Source: Atopobiaceae bacterium (GTDB lineage Bacteria; Actinomycetota; Coriobacteriia; Coriobacteriales; Atopobiaceae). Taken from it: a stretch of DNA of 51,493 nt. The stretch spans positions 1 through 51,493 of the forward strand of contig JAFWKQ010000085.1 of assembly GCA_017545665.1 (NCBI GenBank), in the 5' to 3' direction. Shown here piece by piece: positions 30,301 to 38,356 of the stretch. The notes beneath the pieces were generated by a model, which saw only the letters and a program-made list of their open reading frames with translations, made no database searches and was not told the origin of the DNA. Position 1 is the stretch's first letter. The number at the start of each line of letters is the position of its first letter. The translations under genes and the position numbers were made by a program.

Positions 30301-30462
30301 GGTATCCACGATGGTGGGGTCTTTTAAGCCCACGGGCGCGAAGGGAGAGAAGGGCAAATCGCTGCCGAACGTCGCCAGCACAACCAAGCCTGCCAAAGCA
30401 GCCAGCACAATAAGCGCTATGCGTAAGCGCAGGCGTCCTTTGCTGATCTGGTTTTGGCTCAT
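27358..30462 (-). CDS. Propeller-sensor-MFS fusion membrane protein
   Basis: A 1034-aa protein of unusual build that I cannot assign to a named family. Residues 13-32 are a membrane helix; 44-342 form an outer domain of repeated short strands like a beta-propeller (TDGVHTAIVDSESRNVLILN); helices at 350-374 and 392-411; a second outer segment 412-580 with long helices then mixed alpha/beta, like a Cache/CHASE sensor; a helix at 584-602; then 625-1008, an MFS-like set of about eleven helices with the loop SLPRRADTDEVRALAAHGVKR. It could be a ligand-gated transporter or a receptor using an MFS fold. GAGGAGG precedes the start; its own -10 and palindrome lie upstream, and a hairpin separates it from the beta-helix gene. 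Confidence 0.85.
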   Translation of the reverse strand: MSQNQISKGRLRLRIALIVLAALAGLVVLATFGSDLPFSPFAPVGLKDPTIVDTDGVHTAIVDSESRNVLILNKDRKLTGIIDCGKLNSPIEAVTNVCVADKVLYVAGVKFQKDSDIIVQERVVAYDMRGGAEAVVFDLPVDNQQNSCIKAMDSMGNDVDVVMVTQETAQDNGYRTQSNIKIVRVNRREKQEVSNQTLDLPFVHDVGYDRMCDTLATISLRGVLDDTYAFDPSAILSGDGTDEAVAETVNDAAQKQSTNEETPFLGDHMFTSVDIADNGMMYLCDDVTKSLCSLDKNNKLKVLGIGEGFGYVHCNGEHLAMCNRETNAVAVTKLDNIKLETFDSVEIAPSLSVIAGVVLGCRIYLALITAIVLVRKVRILIVSGNARQMGPLVASGAVVLVLSIAIGYISYGSYKSMMETREKEIDTFADYLEVPAFNLSESMEHCRNRETFRKNNETLVDAYVNMLEIELEVGSLARVATDNGIGTYVAVYGCDDKGVFYLSDSSNEHIMGSSYNGANKEELEKVFKTNETDDKMHEGSTLRDATLYRLVRVPTVDGKGTAGVIEVGSRLRSFEASVAADLAQRILAVLVMGLVVYLTYAELRACTKCFISYTELKHHHDAIAVLTRPISFCVTMVSSIDAVMTTLIARALIGSTGMGDNRMLLALPAVMLGVGLAIGQAIYGFFGSRVVIQKIMRRGAILLIPAALLAAAVVWSGNFWLYCVAKLLMAIPFGLLYTLCYSLPRRADTDEVRALAAHGVKRTDTSAAALGTVLGGFVAQALGNAWVYVLVAVVGAILLVVVWRILPHTKTPLEHEPRSVDSRHEAIVKLMTSKTTLPIIFFIMLPAILAAGYNSFLFPLFSANLGISTSAISNLFVLGQLVVYVCIGGLERLEERYDKWRVALASIALMAVVFLVFSFNTALVWAVVTIALVGVLCKASDGWKAMWPRSAKANGLATGIATGSMFAVRSVLLIVQPLLLGALLAAGNNLPMIVLGLICVVCAVAFYFTTRHSALAPHDQLSLEEELTREDALV

Positions 30463-30481
30463 TCGCGGCTGCCTCCTCGGT

Positions 30482-30494
30482 TCGTATTATACGA
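30482..30494 (-). promoter_or_regulatory. -10 element inside a palindrome upstream of the fusion gene
   Basis: Minus-strand TATAAT (30491-30486) lies within the perfect palindrome TCGTAT-T-ATACGA (30482-30494), 24 nt before the gene start. A protein bound here would cover the promoter. Confidence 0.45.
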
Positions 30495-30509
30495 CGAAGG
30501 ACGACCCCA

Positions 30510-30546
30510 GGGCGGCACACTTGGCACAAGTGCAAGTGTGCCGCCC
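30510..30546 (-). terminator. Strong hairpin after the beta-helix gene
   Basis: GGGCGGCACACTTG (30510-30523) pairs perfectly with 30533-30546 over a 9-nt loop, 18 nt after the beta-helix stop codon. No T run follows, so it may be a weak terminator or an RNA-stabilising hairpin. Confidence 0.6.
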
Positions 30547-30564
30547 AAGCAGGAAGGGCGCTTC

Positions 30565-32736
30565 CTAGCCGGTGTATTCCACGCCGTTTACGTAGAGCTT
30601 GTGACCGTTAAGGTTAATCGTACCCGCATTGCTCAGCGACGTAACATAGCTGTCTCCCGTAAGCGTCCAGGTACCACTAGCCTCGATCGTAACGTTTGCC
30701 TTGCCCTTGTTTGAGATGGCGCCCGTATACGAGGAGCCGTCCTTGATGTTGAGCGTCACGCTCGACACGCTGTCTACGGTAACGTTGCCCTCAACCGTTT
30801 GGTTGCTGAGGTTTACCGTGGCATTGCCGCCGTTCTTCCCCGAGGTACCCCAGGAGTCGGCCGACGCAATAAGAAAATCGCTGCTATCGGCAGCATTTAC
30901 CAAAGACACGCCATTGAGGTTGATGGTCGTGGTGGTATTGGTAACATGGAACATCGAGCCCGTAAGCGAGGTGAGCGTACCACCCGTCATGTTAAAGTCG
31001 GAATCGCCCTCGGAAGCGTCGCCCGACATGGATTGGTAGATAAGGACGTTAGTCTTAACGGTGGACTGACCGTTGAGCTTGGCGTTGCTGCCAGTCACGT
31101 CGGAATTGTTGATGGTTACGGAGTTGCCGCCCTCAATAACAACGGCTTCGGAGTTGGTAGCAGAAAGCGTGGCGTCGCTAACCGTAATGTCGGCCGTGGA
31201 ATAGATGGCCGGGGAGCCAACGCCGCTGGTAGAGTAGCTGCCCTTTGTGGCGGTAACGGTTCCGCCCCCGCGATCGGTGCGGATGGCCGCCGACGAGTTG
31301 CCCGAAGTGGAAACGGTGAGGTTCGTAGCGTTGAGGGCCGCGCCACCCGTGGTCATAAGGCCGCCTGAGTTATTTCCCGTTGTGGTAATGGTGGAATCGG
31401 AAATGTTGACAGTTGTGCCCTGGCCATAGCTAAAGACGCCGTTTGCATGCGCGCCATCTGTGGTTACGTTGGAGTTGGCAATGGTGAGCGTTGATCCGTT
31501 GTTGGCAAGAATGGCCGCGTTGATGCCGTAGAAGTCGGCGTCCTCGCTCGTTGCGTCACCCGTCTTGTTTACGCTCACGTTGTTGAGCGAGAGCTTTTGG
31601 CCGTCGACAAGAACTGCGTTTTGGCTGCCGGTCGTCGAGGCGTAGCTGGCGTTGGCGGTATCACCCGTAAGAGTGTTGGCCGCATCGTAGGAAGTGGGGG
31701 CGCTGGACTGGCCTCCGGGCTGTTGGCCGGGTTGGCCGCTGGGCTGCTGGCCCTGCTGGCCGGGCTGGCCAGGCTGCTGTCCCTGCTGGCCGGGCTGGCC
31801 GCCAGCTTGCTGCATCTCGCCACCAGGTTGACCCTGTTGGCCAGGCTGCTGTTGCCCACCCTGCGAACCGGGCTGCTGGTCGCCTGCCTGCTGTTGTCCG
31901 CCAGGTTGACCCTGCTGCTCGTCGGGCTGACCGCCAGGTTGCTCGCCGGGCTGACCGCTCTGCTGGCCGGCGGGCTGACCGCCGGGCTGCTGGCCACCCT
32001 GCTGCCCACCGGGCTGCTGCCCCTGCTGGCCGGGCTGGCCGCCAGCCTGCTGCATCGAGTTAAAGAACTCGTCGATCTTGCTGTCACTCACGTTAAGACC
32101 GAGCATCTTTATAAAACGTCCAAGAATATCCCGCATCCTGTCAATGGGACCTCCCCACTGCTGGCCACCGGGCTGTTGGCCGCCAGGCTGCTGGTTGCCA
32201 GGCTGCTGGCCGCCTTGTTGTTGTCCGCTGCCCTGTTGACCGCCTTGCGGATTCTGGGAATTGTCATCCGGCCTTGCAGGAACCTGCTCCCCTTCGGAAG
32301 GCCTCTCGCCCATCACATTAGGCTGTTGCCCCTCTTCGGGCTTCTGGTCATTGTTTCCAGAAGGCTGCTGTTCCTGCGGCTGTTGGTCGTTTGAAAGCGC
32401 AGAGGAACCCTGTTCGCCAAACTGCCCCCAGCCCTGATCGCCAGCATTCGTGGGCCAGCCGTCCAAACCCGCAAACTCCTCAGGGCCCTGACCCATCATG
32501 TTGCCTTCTGGCTGCCCCTGCATCTGGTCCCTCATCTGGCCAGATTCTTGGCCACGCATTCCGCCGTTTTGGTCGCCGCCCATCTGTTCGGTTCGTTCAA
32601 ACGATGACATACCAGGTTGCGAGCCCGCCTGTGTTTGCGGCGCGGCATACGCTGCCGCTGGCGCCAAACTAAGCGCCATGATTCCCGCAAAGATTGCTGC
32701 CTTTGCCTTCGTGCCGGGCTTTACGTCGTACTTCAT
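30565..32736 (-). CDS. Secreted Gln/Gly/Pro-rich protein with C-terminal beta-helix domain
   Basis: A 723-aa exported protein. A signal peptide (1-32, ending AAAYAAP) is followed by low-complexity segments rich in Gln, Gly and Pro (35-193 and 231-345; repeats of GGQQPGGQ and GQPGQQGQQ) that flank a short structured helical island (197-230, RMRDILGRFIKMLGL). Residues 360-723 consist of short repeating strands (STLTIANSNVTTDG, TTVNISDSTITTTG, GGNSVTINNSDVTG) typical of a right-handed beta-helix as in adhesins and carbohydrate-binding surface proteins. There is no LPXTG or C-terminal membrane helix, so it is released or held by the wall non-covalently. TAGGAG precedes the ATG. The neighbouring sigma/anti-sigma pair may control it (inference). 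Confidence 0.85.
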   Translation of the reverse strand: MKYDVKPGTKAKAAIFAGIMALSLAPAAAYAAPQTQAGSQPGMSSFERTEQMGGDQNGGMRGQESGQMRDQMQGQPEGNMMGQGPEEFAGLDGWPTNAGDQGWGQFGEQGSSALSNDQQPQEQQPSGNNDQKPEEGQQPNVMGERPSEGEQVPARPDDNSQNPQGGQQGSGQQQGGQQPGNQQPGGQQPGGQQWGGPIDRMRDILGRFIKMLGLNVSDSKIDEFFNSMQQAGGQPGQQGQQPGGQQGGQQPGGQPAGQQSGQPGEQPGGQPDEQQGQPGGQQQAGDQQPGSQGGQQQPGQQGQPGGEMQQAGGQPGQQGQQPGQPGQQGQQPSGQPGQQPGGQSSAPTSYDAANTLTGDTANASYASTTGSQNAVLVDGQKLSLNNVSVNKTGDATSEDADFYGINAAILANNGSTLTIANSNVTTDGAHANGVFSYGQGTTVNISDSTITTTGNNSGGLMTTGGAALNATNLTVSTSGNSSAAIRTDRGGGTVTATKGSYSTSGVGSPAIYSTADITVSDATLSATNSEAVVIEGGNSVTINNSDVTGSNAKLNGQSTVKTNVLIYQSMSGDASEGDSDFNMTGGTLTSLTGSMFHVTNTTTTINLNGVSLVNAADSSDFLIASADSWGTSGKNGGNATVNLSNQTVEGNVTVDSVSSVTLNIKDGSSYTGAISNKGKANVTIEASGTWTLTGDSYVTSLSNAGTINLNGHKLYVNGVEYTG

Positions 32737-32830
32737 TTCGTGCTCCTAACGTCTTTGGCCCTAAGGCCCTTGTTGGCGAGCCTTTCCCTCGCCCTCGACA
32801 AAAACACGACGAGTCAGCGCAAAACCTTTC

Positions 32831-32866
32831 AAAAAAATTCGCCCAGAGAGAAACTCTGGACGAATT
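32831..32866 (-). terminator. Intrinsic terminator of the sigma/anti-sigma operon
   Basis: On the minus strand AATTCGTCCAGAG pairs with CTCTGGGCGAATT (32866-32836) and is followed by an uninterrupted T run (32837-32831), 31 nt after the anti-sigma stop. The beta-helix gene downstream therefore needs its own promoter within 32737-32830. Confidence 0.85.
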
Positions 32867-32896
32867 GTGAAGTCATGAGGCGTTGTTATTCCCTGC

Positions 32897-33967
32897 TCAT
32901 GGCGCCATGGGCTGGTTTTGGCGAGCGCCGTTTTGCGCATCTTGTCCCTGCGCCTGGCCTTGTCCCTGAGGTTGGATTTGCTCCCGCTCCTGACCCTGGC
33001 CTTGGCTTTGCTCGCCCTGTCCCATTTGGTTGCCTTGGACGCCTTGGTCGTCCATCGGACGCATTTCTGGTTCCGCGCGCTGCGTCTGCCCTTCTTGCTG
33101 CGCTGGCTGATTTCCGCCCCCTTGCTGCGTCGGCTCCTCTCGCGACGTCGCCTCCTGTCTTGGCTCCGCACTTTGTTGCCCAGAAGCGCCGGCGTTCTCG
33201 CGTGGCGCTGCCTCTTGCCTTTGTCGCTCATCAGTTTGCGAGGGCGCGCTCTGCTGTTGGGCAACGGAGCTGTTCGCTGCAGGCTCTTTTGACCCAGTCT
33301 CCCATCCGCGCGTCTCCCGCTTTACTGCCTCCTGAGCCCTTTGGGAAAGGCCGCTGTCTTTACCGCCAAATCTGCTGAAGGCATCAACCGTGACGTTCCC
33401 TGATCCCCCCTGCCCCTCATAGGCGCCCATAAGGGTTTTTATGGCGTCATCGAGCGTCTTGTTGCGAACCTGGGCCTTCGTTAAAGTGCTTGTGCCAGCC
33501 GCGTTGCCAGACGACGCGCTCACCGTCATGCCGAACACGTTCATCCCAAGGTCGAAGGTCGTGTCGTCCATGGTAAGAACGACGTGCGAAACGGGCAGCG
33601 CGTAGGCCAGCCCACCGGCGACGCCAAGCACAGCAACGAGCGCCACGGCAGCCACACGAAGCATCCATCTCCTACCCCGCTTCTTTTTGCGCACCTTCGT
33701 CCGCCCTTCGTCGGACGGCTCCGGTTCGTCCTTAACCAAACGAAGGGGAGTGCCCACAACGGCCGTCTTGGAGGTCTTGTCGCCCTTGGCGAGCGCATTT
33801 TGTCCCGTGTCGCCCTGCCCCGCGTCGCCCTCAGCATCCGCCTGGCCAAATATGGCATCGAGCGTGGCATTCTTGAGCTCGTCCGATGCCTCTATGTTGT
33901 CGAAGGTCTGGAAGAGCCGCTCAAAGTCGCGGTCGCCAAACTCCTGTGGTGTCTCGCGCCTAGCCAT
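32897..33967 (-). CDS. RsgI-like transmembrane anti-sigma factor with Gln-rich outer tail
   Basis: A 356-aa type II membrane protein. Residues 1-99 are cytoplasmic and should bind the sigma factor; KVRKKKRGRR precedes one membrane helix (101-123). The outer region 124-222 resembles the RsgI middle domain (VVLTMDDTTFDLGMNVFG, VRNKTLDDAIKTLMGAYEG). In RsgI proteins this domain self-cleaves at an Asn-Pro bond in DINPS; here that place reads TMDDT, so the bond is missing. Residues 228-356 are a Gln/Glu/Gly-rich unstructured tail (GQGQAQGQDAQNGARQNQ) similar in composition to the neighbouring beta-helix protein. The start overlaps the sigma gene by 8 nt, the usual coupling. Confidence 0.8.
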   Translation of the reverse strand: MARRETPQEFGDRDFERLFQTFDNIEASDELKNATLDAIFGQADAEGDAGQGDTGQNALAKGDKTSKTAVVGTPLRLVKDEPEPSDEGRTKVRKKKRGRRWMLRVAAVALVAVLGVAGGLAYALPVSHVVLTMDDTTFDLGMNVFGMTVSASSGNAAGTSTLTKAQVRNKTLDDAIKTLMGAYEGQGGSGNVTVDAFSRFGGKDSGLSQRAQEAVKRETRGWETGSKEPAANSSVAQQQSAPSQTDERQRQEAAPRENAGASGQQSAEPRQEATSREEPTQQGGGNQPAQQEGQTQRAEPEMRPMDDQGVQGNQMGQGEQSQGQGQEREQIQPQGQGQAQGQDAQNGARQNQPMAP

Positions 33968-34463
33968 GGTTCATCATCCCCAACAGCTTGCGCTTGCCAC
34001 GCGCAAGGTTCGTGTAAACGGTATTTTCGGGCATATCGGTTGCCTGCGCAATCTGCGCGGCCGTATAGCCCTCGTAATATTTGAGATAGAGCACAATGCG
34101 ATACTTGTCCTCGAGCTTGAACAACGCCGCCCGAAGGTCCTCTTGTTCCAACGCGCGCTGGCCTTCCTGCCCGTCGTCGCCAACGGGCAGGAAGCCCTCC
34201 TCTTCCTCTTTTAGGTCCAACGACTCAACGCGAGCGTTTGCGCTTTTGAGCATGTCCTTGCACACGTTAATCGCCACGCGGATAAGCCATGCCTTACGAT
34301 GCTCGTCATCCGCGAACGCCGTGTCGCTTCGCGCAAAGCGGAGGAAGGTCTCTTGGAATGCGTCCTCGCGGTCTGCCTTCTCGCGCAGATACACCGCACA
34401 GGCACGCAAAACGTCGTTGGCGTGCGCTTGTATTGCACCGGCTACCTCTGCCTTTGTGCGCAT
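33960..34463 (-). CDS. ECF-type RNA polymerase sigma factor
   Basis: A 167-aa sigma70-family factor of the ECF group. Region 2 covers about residues 5-80 (REDAFQETFLRFARSD, AWLIRVAINVCKDMLKS) and region 4 about 105-162 with the helix-turn-helix YTAAQIAQATDMPENTVYTNLARGKRKL. No region 3 is present. The ATG at 34463 is chosen because AGGGG lies 7 nt upstream and the earlier part of the frame has no sigma homology. A possible ordinary promoter (TTCAAG, 16 bp, TATGAT) lies about 30-65 nt upstream. It is coupled to the anti-sigma gene and targets cannot be read from the sequence alone. Confidence 0.92.
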   Translation of the reverse strand: MRTKAEVAGAIQAHANDVLRACAVYLREKADREDAFQETFLRFARSDTAFADDEHRKAWLIRVAINVCKDMLKSANARVESLDLKEEEEGFLPVGDDGQEGQRALEQEDLRAALFKLEDKYRIVLYLKYYEGYTAAQIAQATDMPENTVYTNLARGKRKLLGMMNHG

Positions 34464-34724
34464 GCCACACCCCTGTTTGCAAGATTCCTGCTTTTCTCGC
34501 CCATCATAGCATACATAGTATTGCCTTGAACCACAATGTCGTAATATCGACTCAGGATATAATGTCCATGCGAATTCGTACACATCAAAGCCTTTCGTGT
34601 TGCCGCGTGTTCTGCATACAACACGAAGGGCGGACGCCTTTCCTTTCAAAATGATTCGCAGGCCAGGCAAAGGAGATACTCCCCATTGTCTGATATTATC
34701 GTCTGCTCGCCTGGAACAAACCCA

Positions 34725-37700
34725 CTACTCCGCAAAGGCCACGCCGCGTCCTCCCGACTGCCGCAGGGCATAAAGCGCGGCATCGGCCTTCGAGTAGACG
34801 CCATGCAGGTCGCTCGCCTGCTCCGGATAGCTCGCGTAGCCAGCCGACATGGTAAAGGTGCAGCTTTGTCCCGCATATTCGCAGGGCACCTTCATGTCTA
34901 CGAGCTCTGTAAGGCACGAATTCATTTGCTTCGCGTCATCGCCAAACAAAGCCACGGCGAACTCGTCGCCGCCGTTGCGGCCAACGATCGCGGTCTCGGG
35001 GAACACGCGCTTGAGCTCGCGAGCAATCCCACACAAGGCCTTGTCGCCTATCTCGCGCCCGTACTTCATGTTCGCAGCCTTAAAGCCGTCTATGTCGATG
35101 AGCGCCAGCGAATAGGGCTCTCCCTCGTGCGCGGCTAAGCGATCGGCAATGGCAACGTCCACTCCCTTGCGGTTAAGAAGGCCGGTAAGCTCGTCGTGCG
35201 TTGCCATCCGCTCCACCGTTTCCATGAGCTTGCGGTTTACGATGCGTGCGCTAATGAACGAGGCTACCGTTTGCAACACGCGTATGGAGTCCAAGTCCTC
35301 CTCCAGCATGTAATTGTCGGCACCAAGATAGCCCAGCAGCCGATCGCCGTCGTAGAAGGGCGTTGCCAAAAGATGGGTAATGCCCTGGCGCGAGAGCTGC
35401 CAGTACATGCGTGGGTCAATCTCCTTGAACTCCTCCACATCGGGTATCACGACCACCGGTTCGCGGGCAAGCAGGCGCTCCCAGGTGTCGAACTCTGCAA
35501 AGTCCAAGCCCTGGAGCGTATCGATCTGAGGCTCGACGCCTTCGGCACACCACTCAAAGGTGTTGTTTACGCACGTCTCGCCATACTCAAAAATGTACAA
35601 ACGCTCGGGATGGATAACTTCGCTCATAACCCCCAGCAGGCGATTCATCGCAATGTCGTAGCTCAACTCCCCGTTAAGGGCGTTGGCAATCTGGATGATA
35701 AGGTCCGAGGTGTCCAAACCCACGCGCATTTCCTCGCGCTCGCGCTGCTCGTCGTCAGCAATGGAGAACGCGTATACGCAGCAGTCCTTTACGGGTGACG
35801 GAGCGAGGTGGAAGGTCATCCAGTGCCCCGCCTCGGGGCTGTATACGGTATCGTGAACCGACTCGCCCAGCACCGCAGCCCGATAGCAATACGGGAACCA
35901 CTGCTTGCTTGCATTGGGTACCGTATCCAGGAACGATTTGCCCGCTAGGTCCATATTGCCAAAGCCACCCCACTGACGATACAGCTCGTTGGCATACACG
36001 TACTCCGAGTCCACGACCTCGTCGCCGGCCTCGTTAAGAACCACGCGAAAGACAGCGTACCCCACGGGGACGTCGCCAAACGACCCCAACGCCGTGCCCA
36101 ACATAGTGGGCACTCCCACGATGGCATAGGAATCTGCTTCGGGAGACGACGCCAGCGGCCTTACGTAGAACTGGAATCCGGAGCCGTAATCCAGCCTCCC
36201 CGCAATCAGCTCCCAGTTGCCAGACGTATCGCATCGCTCGCAGGCAGCGAGGAATACGTCATCCAGCTCGCGCTCAACGGCATTTACGCAAAGCCTTGAG
36301 TGGTCTGCCGACAAGAGCCCCGTGCGCCCCATGAATTCCCCAAAGGGACGATTGTCGCGGACCACGTACCACGCATCGCCTCGCCGCTCAAAAACGCCGG
36401 CAGGGAACTCCGAGATCGCGATGCCCTCTATTCCCTGCCCGTCATCGTATTCCGAGAAGTCCGTGAGGCTAATGCGGCTGATTGCGTTCCAATACGCCTC
36501 CTCGTCATGTGATTCGCGTGGCAGTCCCACCCCGTCGTGGAATCGCTGCATCGTTACCTCAAGAGGGCACGGGGACGAGAACAGGTATCCCTGCAACATG
36601 TCGCACCCCACGCTTTCCAAAAAAGACGCTTGCTCCTTGGTTTCCACACCCTCGGCAAGCGAGCGCACGCCGAGCTTCTTTGACGTTCGCACGATGCCTG
36701 CCACAATGGAACGTGCCTTCTCCCAGTCTCGAGCGGCGCCCCGCAGGAACTCCATGTCGAGCTTTACCACATCGAACTCATACCTCTGCAAGATGTTGAG
36801 GGAAGAGTAGCCGCTGCCAAAGTCATCCATCCAAACCTCAAAGCCAGCATCGTGAAGGGCCCTCACCTGTTCCATGAAGAGTTCGGGCTCGGAGTGTATG
36901 GCCGATTCCGTAAACTCAACGTGCAGGAGGCTGTGGGGCACGCCTGCGGCGTCCGCACGAGATGTTATTTCTTCCGCCACCTTGAATCTCGTGAGGTCTT
37001 TGTACGATATGTTTACCGACACAGGCACAATGGGAACGCCCTGCTCGCGCCTTTTTGCAAGGTCCTCAAGGACGCAGTCAATAATGTGAAGATCAAGCTG
37101 ATGCAGCAGCGAGGCCTCCTCGAGCACCGGGATAAATCGGTCGGGCGCAAGCAACCCGTACTCCGGATCGACCCAGCGTGCCAGCGCCTCCTCCTCGCAG
37201 ATCCTTCCCGTAGTGGAGCGCATAACAGGCTGATAGTAAGGCCGTATCCACCCTTGCGCTATTGCCTGGTCCAAAGACTCGAGCACGTGAGCGCGCAGTC
37301 GGGCCTCTGTTTTCATCTCTTCGGTAAACCATACAAAGTGAGACCGCCACGTGGTGCGGTCAAGGTCACAGGCTGCCCTGGCTCGATCGAACCCCACCGC
37401 AACAATATCGTCCTTGTCATCGCAAAGGTACAAGCCCGCACGCACGGGCGGAACGCGGTCGAAGTCCGCAGACGCAAAGTCGGCGAATGCCGCTCGCACC
37501 TTTTGCTCCGCATCCCCCTCACGTGCGATGGCATAGAAGCGGTCCTCGCCAAAACGCGAGCATGCCTCGGCGCCAAACTGGGCACGCACTGCATCCGCAA
37601 GAGCGCAAAGAAGCCTGTCTCCCTCTTCCCTGCCATATCGCGTGTTGAACTCCTTCATGCCCATGATGTCAAACGCCACGGCAACAACGCGCGATCCAGC

Positions 37701-38180
37701 GCTCGTAAGCATGGAAAAGCCCATTCGCGCAAGTTCGTGAAAGCGCACCATGCCCGACAGACCCGTGAGCCAGTCAACGGCGTTTTCCGCCGTAACGCGA
37801 GACACGAACACCTCAAAGATGGGTCGGCCGTAGGAGGAGTCGCTCACCAGCCTGCCATAGTCCACCACGGCAACGAGCTTCCCGGTTTTCGTTCGAATGC
37901 GATAGTACACATGGTCGAGGCTCTGACGACCGCTCACTTGTCCCCAGATACTAGCCTTCACTGCGCTAAGATCGTCTTCGCAAACGAAATGCCTAAAGGA
38001 CCCTTGCGTAAGCTCCAAGAACTCGTCGACGGAATCGCACTCGAACAAATCTATAACGTATTCGTTTACGTGAATGATTTCCTCGTCGCCATCGGCGTAA
38101 TAGCGGACAAAACCACCGGGAATCATCTCGCTACTTAGCTGTATGTGTTCCTCGTAAGAAGAGGGAGTCTTTGCCTGCAT
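34725..38180 (-). CDS. Multidomain PAS/GGDEF/EAL/GAF c-di-GMP signalling protein
   Basis: A 1151-aa soluble protein. In order: a PAS-like domain (14-125); a degenerate GGDEF domain (135-275, signature RFGEDRF at 209-215); an EAL domain (295-545) with all main motifs, EEALARW (330-336), VNIS, HVEFTE (Glu422), DDFGSG (452-457), VKLD, AEGVE; two PAS-like domains (560-690, 700-810); a GAF domain (820-980); and an intact GGDEF domain (985-1150, GGDEF at 1070-1074). It should both make and degrade c-di-GMP, or switch between the two in response to ligands. No membrane helix is seen. ATG at 38180 is chosen over an ATG-like codon 93 nt upstream for its GGGGGC and the PAS start. Confidence 0.92.
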   Translation of the reverse strand: MQAKTPSSYEEHIQLSSEMIPGGFVRYYADGDEEIIHVNEYVIDLFECDSVDEFLELTQGSFRHFVCEDDLSAVKASIWGQVSGRQSLDHVYYRIRTKTGKLVAVVDYGRLVSDSSYGRPIFEVFVSRVTAENAVDWLTGLSGMVRFHELARMGFSMLTSAGSRVVAVAFDIMGMKEFNTRYGREEGDRLLCALADAVRAQFGAEACSRFGEDRFYAIAREGDAEQKVRAAFADFASADFDRVPPVRAGLYLCDDKDDIVAVGFDRARAACDLDRTTWRSHFVWFTEEMKTEARLRAHVLESLDQAIAQGWIRPYYQPVMRSTTGRICEEEALARWVDPEYGLLAPDRFIPVLEEASLLHQLDLHIIDCVLEDLAKRREQGVPIVPVSVNISYKDLTRFKVAEEITSRADAAGVPHSLLHVEFTESAIHSEPELFMEQVRALHDAGFEVWMDDFGSGYSSLNILQRYEFDVVKLDMEFLRGAARDWEKARSIVAGIVRTSKKLGVRSLAEGVETKEQASFLESVGCDMLQGYLFSSPCPLEVTMQRFHDGVGLPRESHDEEAYWNAISRISLTDFSEYDDGQGIEGIAISEFPAGVFERRGDAWYVVRDNRPFGEFMGRTGLLSADHSRLCVNAVERELDDVFLAACERCDTSGNWELIAGRLDYGSGFQFYVRPLASSPEADSYAIVGVPTMLGTALGSFGDVPVGYAVFRVVLNEAGDEVVDSEYVYANELYRQWGGFGNMDLAGKSFLDTVPNASKQWFPYCYRAAVLGESVHDTVYSPEAGHWMTFHLAPSPVKDCCVYAFSIADDEQREREEMRVGLDTSDLIIQIANALNGELSYDIAMNRLLGVMSEVIHPERLYIFEYGETCVNNTFEWCAEGVEPQIDTLQGLDFAEFDTWERLLAREPVVVIPDVEEFKEIDPRMYWQLSRQGITHLLATPFYDGDRLLGYLGADNYMLEEDLDSIRVLQTVASFISARIVNRKLMETVERMATHDELTGLLNRKGVDVAIADRLAAHEGEPYSLALIDIDGFKAANMKYGREIGDKALCGIARELKRVFPETAIVGRNGGDEFAVALFGDDAKQMNSCLTELVDMKVPCEYAGQSCTFTMSAGYASYPEQASDLHGVYSKADAALYALRQSGGRGVAFAE

Positions 38181-38297
38181 AAATACGCCCCCGACAAACG
38201 GGCCAATAATTGCTCGAATGTATCTTAGTCCAAAAGAGCATCTTGCTATGCCAATAAGCTTGTGAGCGTACATGTTGGACGGTCGTTGGGACTTTAT

Positions 38298-38326
38298 GGC
38301 TGGCGTGGATGGCGGAAACGCCAGCC
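38298..38326 (-). terminator. Hairpin after the acidic hypothetical gene
   Basis: GGCTGGCGT (38298-38306) pairs with ACGCCAGCC (38318-38326), and an outer CGTTGG/CCAACG pair extends the stem, 30 nt after the stop at 38357. No clear T run follows. Confidence 0.5.
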
Positions 38327-38356
38327 TCGCGCTCCAACGAACTCATTCCCCTTTTC

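Noticed and set aside
36852..38138. A 428-codon plus-strand frame antisense to the GGDEF/EAL gene
   Set aside because: Same reason: shadow of a conserved multidomain gene with clear motifs on the minus strand.
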